Assembly (NCBI RefSeq): GCF_932526225.1
Contig: NC_064044.1
Location: 3,188,092 to 3,250,091, forward strand
Length of the DNA: 62,000 nt
Origin: Nematostella vectensis
Lineage: Eukaryota > Cnidaria > Anthozoa > Actiniaria > Edwardsiidae
Direction: 5' to 3'
The notes below the pieces were generated by a model. The model saw nothing but the letters and a program-made list of their open reading frames with translations, searched no databases and was not told the origin of the DNA. Position numbers and translations under genes: made by a program. Below, piece by piece: positions 1-10,100 of this stretch (positions are counted from its first letter, which is position 1; the number at the start of each line of letters is the position of its first letter).

Positions 1-302
1 AGACGTGCTATTTGTAGACAAAACTACAAAACCATAAGCTAGACCACTCTGATATGTAGCCAAATCCGACAATTAATGTCCCGTGGAGATACTGCAAAGA
101 CATAAAAAAATCCCTTTTTGTCCTTTCAAAGGTGATTAGATTTTTATGAAATAACTACCTCCCTCCCACTCTCCCCCCCGCCCCCCTGGAAAATTAGGTC
201 CACTTTTTCAGATTTTGCCACCCCCCCCCCCCTCCCAAGAAAAATCCTGGGTACGGGCCTGGCATCATTATCATTTAAAGCCTGAAAAAACGTTTACAAT
301 AC

Positions 303-3300
303 CTTTCCGGTTCAGGCCACAGCTCTGGGTCATGGTGCAGACTGTAGATGTCCATGATAATGGAGACTCCCTTACGAAACCTCATGTCTTTGATAACACA
401 ATCTTCAGTAACCTCACGGGCTTGAAGGAATGCTGTACAAAAACAAGTAAAACAATTGATTAATATTTTTATCTCTATGCTAAATTAAAGCAAGAGCCTA
501 ATTTTGTTTTCCTTACAGGCACTCAAATGGGAACAGTGTCCAGAGAAAAAGGGAGGCTAGCCCCATTCAGCCAAAAACCTATCAAGGTGTCTCAAGGGAC
601 AGTCCCATCCCTCTTGGGTACATCATAAGTACTTTTTCAAGGGAGCGGTAGGTATTCACTTTCCCACCCTCCCCTTGGAGAGTGCTATGTCTCTTGGGTA
701 CAGCATAAGAATTTGACAAAAGAGGGTGTAACATACCTGACGGGTAAGTATCTGTCCAGAGAGGGGTAGGTATTAAGTTTCTCACCCTACCCCTGAAGGG
801 TCAAACATACCTGGGGGGTACATCCTGAGCGTCTCTGAGACCACCATGTCCAGGTATGACAGCTGGTGCACCATGTCATATGACGGCACTTGGTCATCAT
901 CTGTCCAGGCACTGTCTATCTCTTGCTGTAACTTTTCCTGGATATCAGGGTTTGTTGCAAGGGTATAGCAGACGAAGGTGAGGGTTGTGTTGGTCCCCTC
1001 ATAGCCGGCAATCAGGAAAATAAGGCACTGAGCAACAACCTCTGCTTCTGTCATGTGCTTGCTTTTGGTTTCATCATCTGCAATTGCTTCCAACATCAAG
1101 TCTAGCATGTCCTGAAAGTTATTGAGTCACCCATGTTGGAGCAAGCCATGAGTAAAAGTCTTTACTCATTAATAAAAAGGGGTGGTTTGGTGAGGGTGGT
1201 CACTACTGAGAGGGTTCTTATTTAATCTTTAAACAGGGCTTCTGGAATTACGCGCTTGTGCAATTTAGCACGTAATGATTGATTTTCCGCTTAATTTAGC
1301 AAATAATCCCGCTTAATTTTGAGTTTTTTCCCACATGATTGCAGAAGCCCTGTTTAAATACTCAATCAGACTTGTGTGAGTAATATATTAATTTGGTAAA
1401 AATAAGAAATTTAACAAAACTGTCATGCATAGTGCAACCATACTTTATAATGTGCCCTGTTTTAGTTTGACTGTTGATCTGTGCATACCTGAGAAATCCC
1501 ATCACATTTAAAAAAAGCATATATCATTATTTGCAAACCTTTTGCTTTGGATCTTGTTGCATTTTCTTTGCTGCAATGACTTTTTCTGTTATTTTTACAA
1601 GGTCTTTAAGGTTGCTTAGGAACACACCACAGCACATATCCATCAATGGCTTTGGTAGTATTCCTACAATACCCTGTAAAATCTTCTCAAAGGTGCTTGC
1701 TTCAACTGCTGATCTGGCCGCCACAAATGCAGGGTCATTATAGTTCAGCTGTGCCTCTGATTCAATACCGAAGACAGTCTTGAGAATGGAATCCATGGTT
1801 AGTCCTTGACTTAACCTAAAACAAAATAAATAATGTAAAATCCATTTGACTTTGTCATAAAAAGCGAAAAAAAGACAGGGAAACACACACTTAGACTGAG
1901 GACATGATATAGCAGAAAATACACAGTAGCAAGCTTTCAACCCAACTTAGAAATCTTGTGAAATCGGGTGAAATACAGTAAATATGTGAAAAACCAAGAG
2001 AGACAATGCGGATGAATACAGAGAATGGTATGAACATTCTCACAAAAATTAGGCTTGTGACGAGGTCCAAAACTTGTTACACCCGCCTAATGTGGGTGGA
2101 GTTGACAGCTATGCATGTTTATCTTACTTGTGCATGTTAAATGACTCTCCACTCTCTGCCGCCTGTTGCAGCTTGGTCATCATGACGTCACATGAGCTAT
2201 TCATCAGCGGCAACATCATCTTCATCTTGTGAGTGCTGAAGATGGGTGACACAGTCGTCCTCACTCTGTGCCATGTCTTACCCCGGGCAACAGTCAGCAT
2301 ACTGTCAAATGGCTCAGGTAGAACCATGAAAGCCTATTTCATAAAACAAAACTTAGCTTAAGATTCCAGTATTGACAGAATTACTAACCCTGAGAACTAA
2401 TCCTGTTCAATTGTAAGGGTTAATTGCCAAACTGATATAAAAAAAAAATCTAAAAAATTAAATAAAAAGAGACACAACATCAGATAACTAAGAGGGGAGG
2501 GAATGGTGGTTCAGCAAGTAACCAACCAAAAAATTATGCACATCACTGGTTTGGAAAATATGTGTTCAATGAAAATCCATCCACAAATTAAACTGGATCT
2601 GGAGGGAGCCTTGATTTTAAGCCTCGATTTTCAGGGGAGTTTCAATCTTGCATGTCCATAAAAATATTTATAATTTACTGGATTTTTTTTTACAAATTCT
2701 AGAGAGGACCAAATAAGAAAAATGTCAAAAGATTCTAGATGTAGGGTGACAGCAAAGGGGTGGGGGGGGGGGGTGGGGTCACAAGCTGTCCTACCCCGAA
2801 CTGTAATTACAATTTCAAAATATTTTTCCACTAAAAACATACGCTTCTAAATATTTCTGGATTTTACTTACTGATGTAGGATGACAGCAAAGGGGAGAGG
2901 GGTCACAAGCTGTCCTACCCCGAACTGTAATTACAATTTCAAAATATTTTACTCCTAAAAACATATACGCTTCTAAATATTTCTGAATTTTACTTACTGC
3001 TCGGTCGTGAAACTTGTGAAACTCTTTGACAAGCACTTCTTTCAAAATGTCAGGATCGTTGATAACGAAAGTAGGAGTCCCAAAGAAGATTAGCCCGTAG
3101 ACTCTTCCGAACTTGCGAGTGTATTCTATAAACTGCAGACGAAGATCTCCGCCATGTTTGATCGAGTCCATCAAGTTACCGATAAAAGGGAGATGGTTTG
3201 GTCCGGGGACATCGCCCAGAGCTTCTTTTATCCGCGATTTACTATACGGGGCAATACACGAGACGTAGAGTATGGAGCAAACGATGAGGGCTAAAATTAT

Positions 3301-3351
3301 CGACAACAGGTTGGCAGAAACGAAGGATAGAGCTGCTTCTAAAGCTGCCAT
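303..3351 (-). CDS. Cytochrome P450, clan 3, thromboxane-synthase-like (3'-truncated by window edge)
   Basis: Five exons can be joined with consistent GT-AG junctions and phases: 3351-2998, 2333-2128, 1815-1539, 1111-811 and 432-303 (about 422 residues). Exon 1 starts MAALEAAL, has a membrane anchor at about residues 12-35 and the proline hinge VPGPNHLPFIGN. Exon 4 carries the I-helix (IAGYEGTN) and the K-helix ExxR (ETLRMYPP). Exon 5 carries the LHHDPELWPEPE region before the heme loop. The Cys heme-ligand exon is not in the window and should lie left of base 1. P450s of this clan sit in the ER membrane. The MYPPAF and LHHDPE-WP-PE motifs resemble CYP5 (thromboxane synthase) more than CYP3A. 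The usual I-helix Thr (AGYETT in CYP3A) is Gly here, as it is non-Thr in CYP5. Substrate is unknown. Start choice: first ATG before the anchor. Confidence 0.9.
592..835. repeat. Degenerate tandem copies of the exon 4/intron junction of the P450 gene
   Basis: On the minus strand, short segments resembling the end of exon 4 (motif ATGTACCC then a purine run) recur about three times downstream of the real junction at 811. Each is followed by a related GGGAGGGTG-type block. They look like diverged local duplications of the exon-intron junction. Confidence 0.4.
2738..2998. repeat. 135-bp tandem duplication including the intron 1 splice donor
   Basis: Two head-to-tail copies start at 2738 and 2873. 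Both contain GGTCACAAGCTGTCCTACCC, the AATTACAATTTCAAAATA block and the TTTTACTTACT string, which on the minus strand is a GTAAGTAAAA donor. The copy at 2991-2998 serves exon 1 of the P450. The upstream copy leaves a second potential donor near 2862-2870. A G-run lies in copy 1 (2762-2776). Confidence 0.8.
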
Positions 3352-4354
3352 CGCTTAATTTTCGATTGATTCGCGTACAAAAAAAAGAAATGACGCAGTA
3401 ATAAAGTTCTTAATTTGACGCACACAAGGAGTAGAATATTGCAAGCTGCATGTCCAGCGAAATCGACCATTTATACCAACAGTGGCATTAGGGATTACGT
3501 CATATCCAAATCTCTACATTACCAAATATGGTCATGTGTTTTTTTAAGTACGTTAAATTTAAATATTTATAATAAAATTACCAGGTTCAATACCAAACAT
3601 GGTAAGCTAGATCTAGATAGATCTAGATGAATACAGTAGAGTAAAATTATTTTTTTCTTGTTGAATATTATGATGACATACCACAGGTGGCCCAAGCTCT
3701 ATCAAAGATTTTGACCATAAAACTGTTTTATGGTCTATTTTGTCTCCTGCAGCCGTCCTTAGCTGCTAAGTGTAGATAAATCGTTTCTAAACTGACACTA
3801 ACGACGGCTTGCGCACCGCAAAGTTTCAACAGATCAGAGAACAGTCAAACCAACGCTATTATTTTTCTATTTTTAACTTTGGGCGACACTAGTGGGAGAG
3901 GGGGATCAGACTTGGGGGGGGGGGGGGGGGGGGAGGAGGAGGAGGCCTGGGGGCGAAGTGAAAAACGTGAAAATAGGCTCCTGCACTCGCAGTTGTTTTT
4001 CTAAATTGTCTAAAAGAAACCTGTGGTCTTCTAAAAACGTTAGGGCCTAGAGCCAGCCTCCATTATCAATATGGCGCGGCCTGTAAAATCATAATCAACA
4101 TTAATTCCTGCAAGTTTACGTGAAAATTATCAACGTACACAGTTCTAGGGCGCCAAAAATCGAAAATTTGATTTAAGCGGACTTCTAAATATGGTATATA
4201 ATGTCCTAATAAGGAATTGACCGAGCGTGTTAGTAAAACGACATTGATTGAGGTTTTATCTTCCTTTACACTCAATGGGCGATTTTCTTCCCCTTGGAGA
4301 GAAGTAATTTCAAAAGTTCAAGCCCTGGGAATACAGCCTTGAATCAGAATCATG
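3352..4354. other. Intergenic, no gene seen
   Basis: This stretch lies upstream of the P450. It contains a TAGATC-rich palindromic stretch near 3606-3630 and a long poly-G/GGA run at 3917-3943. ORFs here are short and unlike known proteins. Confidence 0.5.
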
Positions 4355-5323
4355 TTAACACATTGACCTTTCCTCAACCGGCCTGTGCCGGCTTTGAGAA
4401 GTATCCACAACCCAAAAAATGCATAAATGCAAAATAAACACAAAAAGATAAAGATACTCAGGCATCAGTCTAAGGGATAAATGGTCTTGAAGATATTCAT
4501 CCTCTTAAGCCAAATAATAGCACAGGTTCTTTGACAAATTTCAAATCGAACAAGGAAAGAAAACCAGAATCACCCCTCTCAATAAAATGCTCAAAATACC
4601 ACACAAGGGAGAGAGATCAGCAAACACAGCTCAAGACACAAATAGATACCTTTGTTTTGATCCCCCAGGTTATTTCCATGGCCTCAAAACACAATGTCCA
4701 CTCCTTGAAGGCTTGTAAAACCACTTGGATGCCGTTACAGATCGCAAAGCATTCTGGGAGATCAGTGGAAAAATCACGAGGGGAGGGCAAGTCAACACTC
4801 TCCCTTTCTATAAGTCGTTTCAACCCTAAGCCAAACAAATCAATTCCAGGTCATACAGGCCCAGAATAGCAGTGTAAACAATTATGGAATCAATTTGGTT
4901 CCAGAAAAGACAGCATTTATGAGAGCTGTGGTGATTTATTGGAAAATTATTTTCTCATCCAGGTAAAGCCAAAGAAGAAAAAGTCACCATGAATCCACCT
5001 TTGCTTGCAAATATCCATAAGCAAAGCACTCAATTATGCCCCAATAGACTTCATGATGTCCTGAGACACTCTCCTAATATGCTCATAGCTGTATTTTTGA
5101 TGAAAAATACAAGCAACCATCAACTTGTGCTGGCTTCAGCACGACGACGAGGGATTAAAAGTGGGGACCGCAAATCACTGTTGGAAAGCTAGAATACCGC
5201 TGACTAGGTGCAGCTGTGTTTGACTTTGGCAGGCTGTATAAAACTCAGAATAGGGGGGAGGTATCTGTTTTCAGTCTGTTTTTGTAAATTCAGCTCAAAA
5301 ATAGCCAGGGGTCAATAGGTTAA
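4355..5323. mobile_element. TTAA-flanked non-autonomous DNA transposon (piggyBac-like MITE), copy A
   Basis: The element is bounded by TTAA at 4355 and at 5320. The termini are inverted: TTAACACATTGACC at the left and, on the opposite strand, TTAACCTATTGACC at the right. The interior has no convincing ORF. Blocks such as the one near 4616-4655 and the one near 4995-5065 match copy B at 24.6-25.4 kb with moderate identity. TTAA target duplication and CC-type ends are typical of piggyBac elements, so a non-autonomous derivative is inferred. Confidence 0.65.
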
Positions 5324-5406
5324 TCAAAAAGAGATTAAATGCACTAGAGAATCTATCCGTTGTAATACCATTATCACCTCGAATTTTTTTTGTTTTCTGA
5401 GGGACG

Positions 5407-5640
5407 ATTACTAGCGAAATTCCCTCTAAAACAATTGAAGGTTCTAAATTTCCCTCATGTATTAATGATGAGGGAGATTTAGAAAAAGACGAAAGAATCT
5501 TTTGTCTTCTGAATTTCCCTCTACATCAGTGCATGAGATACCCTGGGTACCAGAGGCTCCGAGCTTCGCGGCGACAACGATTTGAGCGAAGCACGGAGCA
5601 TCTGGTACCCGGGGTATGCATGAGGGAAATTTAGAACCAA
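5407..5640. repeat. Nested inverted repeats (fold-back element)
   Basis: The arm CCTGGGTACCAGA (5542-5554) faces TCTGGTACCCGGGG (5601-5614). Inner arms CTCCG and GCTTCGC pair with GCGAAGC and GGAG. The outer motif AAATTTCCCTC recurs four to five times in both orientations, making larger hairpins. No coding capacity is seen. It looks like a short fold-back or hairpin MITE. Confidence 0.7.
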
Positions 5641-5983
5641 GATGCTTGTCTTCTAGTTTCCACCAGAGAAACAAATAGAAGGCAGCTTCCTGAGAAGAGC
5701 AGGAATAGACCCTGGGCTTAAAGACCAGAGTATTTGATATCGTGATACCTAAACAACGTTTGACGTGCTAATGACGTAAAAGAACTAAACTGTAGATATA
5801 TAGAGCAACTATGTAAATCAACTATGCTTGATTTGGGAATTATTCGTGAAAATGTGGTGGTCTCTAGAGGGATAAAAAAAACAATGCCTGTGCAATATCC
5901 TGATTCATTGAACCGTATTCGCTCATCCAACCTAACATTAGTCGTAATTGCGAATTTATTTCCTCGGTGATCATGGTATTACA

Positions 5984-6053
5984 AAGTTATAGCATGGCAT
6001 CTCGGGGAATTTGATGATTTAATGTCCCTCCACCTTGTGCCATGCTATAACTT
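5984..6053. repeat. Perfect 16-bp inverted repeat hairpin
   Basis: AAGTTATAGCATGGCA at 5984-5999 is exactly complementary to TGCCATGCTATAACTT at 6038-6053, with a 38-nt loop. It is probably the core of a tiny palindromic MITE. Confidence 0.8.
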
Positions 6054-6099
6054 ATAATCAGCCCACACTGCCTAAAGTGCGATGCTGACATACGGGGTT

Positions 6100-7156
6100 C
6101 CACAATCATGCAAGGTTGGTAACTTTTCATTTATTTATTCATAATTTGTTCTTTAACAGAAGGTCTAGCAACTAAAAAAATGCTGAGATAATATTTATAC
6201 ACGGCGATTTTGACACTTTTGTAATTAGTTTCAATTAAAACTAAAAACGCATCGCGGTTACCAATATATATAATACCAAGTTTATATATTTCTTACATAA
6301 TAGAACGCCATGCGTTATAACATAGGATTCACATATCCATCATATTGTATAAAATGTCATTGACATGCTTTCAAAGCTATCTTCTAAAAATCCTCACGTA
6401 TCACATATAGTAATAACATAATGATATGTATATTTCCAATAAATATTTAAAAACAGTCAAGCTAAAGCAATTAACTTTATCCGTAAAGTTCTCAGGGTTA
6501 GCTCTTCCAGGAAACTTGGACTGTGCCAAAATAACTTGCTCCATGCTCTTTCATAAATTTTCTAGCTACATTTATCAGTTTATTAACTCACACGATTTCT
6601 ATCATAATTATCATTATTTGTTAAAGTCGCCGTCATAATTAATAAAGTCTTCTATGTTGTCATCACAATCACAATAAATATCATGGCGCCCTTCTTCAAG
6701 GCTACGTCAGAAGATCCATTCCTTTTGTCATAGCTCGACAATGTCGCCTCCTCTTGCCTCTAGGTGTCCATGGTAACTGGACAGTCAGACACAACCTGTT
6801 CCGAATGGAGTGATCTACTGGCCAAACGCGTGCCCTGGTTCCCGACTAGGGCAAGGAGCGACAGCCAGTAGGGCTAACTCATTCTCGTGGGCACCCGAAG
6901 AACTCTGGCTGCATTAAGCAGCTAAAGGGGTCTGTCAGCTAGAAAGGTCTGTCAGCTAAAGAGGCTAGAGACGTCTGTAGGTCAATACTTGTATTGTCTT
7001 CCTTCATACATTTCTATCCTTTAGCATAACATTAGCTGTCACATCAAGACGTTATTTCGATTGCCGCCCTTGCTTGCCGTTTTGTCGACCTCTCTATCTC
7101 TGTCACATCATTATCACCATCCTTAACCTTGTCTTCGTTTGCCACTCTTCCTTGTT
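6100..7156. other. 3' flank of the giant coiled-coil gene, no second gene seen
   Basis: The stretch is AT-rich with only short ORFs. A nested stem (CTACTGGC at 6815-6822 with GCCAGTAG at 6864-6871, and an inner GCCCT/AGGGC) lies downstream of the giant gene's stop on its transcribed side. It may be part of the 3' UTR. Confidence 0.4.
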
Positions 7157-10100
7157 TCAGTACTTCCATCGCCGTCTTGCCAACCTCTCTATCTCTGTTA
7201 CTTCATATTCACCATCCTTATCCTTGTCTTCAAATGTCACCTCAAGTGGTACGTAGGTCCTTCTGCTCGGGACACGTAGTGCACTCACTGCACGCGGCGA
7301 CACGCCCTGCTCCACTGCATCTACGTTAATCTCCAAAGTACTCGTCTGTGGGTCAGGGCTGCGTCGTTCCGCTTCAACGTCAATTTCAATAGTCGTAGTC
7401 TGGTGCGGCGGATTGTCAAAGTTATACTCGCGCGGTCCGTTCAAGTTACTAATGGTAGAAGATCTGTGAGGGGCAGTCCCGAAGTTGTATTCCCTTGGAG
7501 TCGTCACTCCGTACGCTCGAGGTCCGGGATGCCCTGGGTACCCCATAGACCTTGGGGTTCTTGTCGAGGGAGAATCGGACTCTCTTGGGGTTCGAGGCGA
7601 TGTTACACTCGGCGCACGCGGGCTCACATCAATTGCTAATGTTGTCGATTCTCTTGACCGTTCCTGAACATCCATGACTAAAGACGTTGTCTCTGTTCTT
7701 TTGTACGTCTCCTCTAATTGGTTGTTTTCGAACCTCCTTCTAATGCTTGTCACAGAAGAAGATCGTGATTCGCTGATGCCAGTCGTGGGGGCTATCATCC
7801 GGGAGTCTCCGCTTCCCACATCCGGGATAACCAACTGGGTAGACTCAGTTTTCCCAATGTTAGGAACCACAAGCTGACTTGTATGAGTCTGATTGGATGG
7901 CTCTTTATGAGTCTGTTTTGACGAATTATCCTTTTCTAGTTGTTTTTTAGCGTCTAGATAGGCCGTGTGACTCAACACTAAGTCCTCTTGAAGACTCTCC
8001 ACCTCTTTCTCCAAGGAGTCAATTTTAAGCTTGAGATTTCTGATTTCCGTTTCGAGGTCGTGTAGTTGAGTTTTGTTTCCATCGTTCAAGCTCCTTTCCT
8101 CCGCCAACTCCTGTTGCACTCGGCGCAGGCTTCTGTCCTTGTTTAGAATATTCTGGTTTGCTTCGTCGACTTGCACCAGGGCACGTTGAAGATCTCCCTC
8201 TAGTTTGATGATTTCTGATCTATTTTTATTCGATTCTCTGGAAATTCGATCTCTTTCTGTAACGCTCCTCTTTGTCTCATACTCTGCATCAACAAGGCGC
8301 TCTTTCATAACCTTCAACTCTTGCTCTAAATCTTCCTTAGTCTCTATAACCGAACGTTTTTCATCTTCTAATTCCCACAATTCCTTTTCCAAACACCGAA
8401 TTTTAGCTTTCAAGTCATCCAATTCAGAAACTGTTGTTTGTTTGTCCCTGTTAATGGATTCCGTGTCTTTGACCAAAACTCTGTACTCTTCCTCGACCTT
8501 GGCAAATTTCTCCTTGAGATTCATGAGCTCGTTAGCTATGTCATCCTTCTCTTGCCTGATCTTATCGTTTTCGTGAGTGAGCTCGGCAGTTTTGTCGTTC
8601 TTGCGTGAAGCATCGGCCTTTAGACTCTTCATTTCCCTTTTAAGCGTCCTAAGCTCTTCTTGGATGCTTCTAAGCTCTTTATTTGCGTAGTTTGCTTCCT
8701 CTTTCAGCTTCCTTCTTTCCTCTTCCCATTTGCGATTCTCAATCTCAATGAGCTCAACCTTAGATTTGAAGCTCTCAATTTCGTATCTCGACTGATTTAA
8801 TTCTCTCTGCAAATCTGATTTCTGTTTTTCTGCTTCATAAAGATCTTTTTTAAGGCCATCATGAAGTTTTTTCTCCTGCTCAGTTTCCCTAAGAAGCCGG
8901 TGTTTTAAGTCTTCTACTTCTCTTTCCTTTCTTTTAAACTTTGATTGAAGGTCTTCAATTTCTCGACCTTTCTCAATAACCTCTTGTCGTTGTTTCCGTG
9001 CCAGTTCTTGATCGTCTTTGAGTCTTTTAACTTCTTTCTCCAAGCGACTGATCTCGGCCCTCGCATCCGACATATCTCTCTGCAAACGCTTTCTCTCCAT
9101 CGTGCCATCAGAATCACTCCCCTGGAGCTTTCTCTTCAAATTCTCTTTCTCCTTTTCATCATTTTCGACGATTTTCTTCAATCTTTCCAGCTCATCTTTG
9201 GTAATATCATTGTCAACGGTTGCATCCTTCATTTCTTGAATAACAGTGTAATACTTTGTTTCCAACTCGTAGTACCTTTTCTCAATTTCAACGTACTTTT
9301 CTTCATATACTCTGATCTCTGTATGCTTTGTCTCGTATACTTTCAACTCCCGTTCGATCTCTTGGATTCTTTGTTCCTTTTCAGTGAGCTCATTAATCAA
9401 TGGCTCCACTCTGTTATCTTCTTCCACTTCAGATAATCTATGCTTAAGAGAATCGACCTCAGCCTTCAAGGATCTAACGGTGGATCTTAAATCTGTGTTT
9501 TCCTTCTCACTTGATGAGAGATCTCTTTTGAGTGTTTCCAATTCATCACCCAAGGCATCGTTTCTGTTATCACGCAACTTTTTCTCGGCATCGGCCAGTT
9601 TTCGTTGCAATGACAACAACTCGTTACTTAGCTGCCCTTTGCTTTCCTCTGCATGCTGGTTGTCATCTTTCAATAAGCAGACCATGTTATGTGCGGAAAT
9701 CATATCATTCCTAAGTTTCTCTTTTTCCTCTTCACTGTATTTTAGGGCTCTCTGGATTTCCGCTAAATCATTTGTAAGTTTTGCAAGTTCCTGTTTTAAA
9801 AAGTCCCTTTCCCCTGCTGCCTCACCTCTAAGTCTTTCCTTATCGTCTTTCTCTTGTACAACCATCCTTAGCTCGTGCTCCAAGGATGCGATTTTTCTTC
9901 TAAATTCTTCGCATTTCTCAGAACACTTGGATGCCTCACTTTTCAAATCATTGTGCATCTTTTCGGCTTTTTTGACTCGCTTGCGCAATCTGTTCAGCTC
10001 ATCTAGGTCATTCTTCCTGCTTTTTTCAAGGTCTTGGACGTGTTCTTCGAGACTTTCCTTTTCCTTATTGGCGGTCTCGAGTTCGTACTCTAGATTAAAC

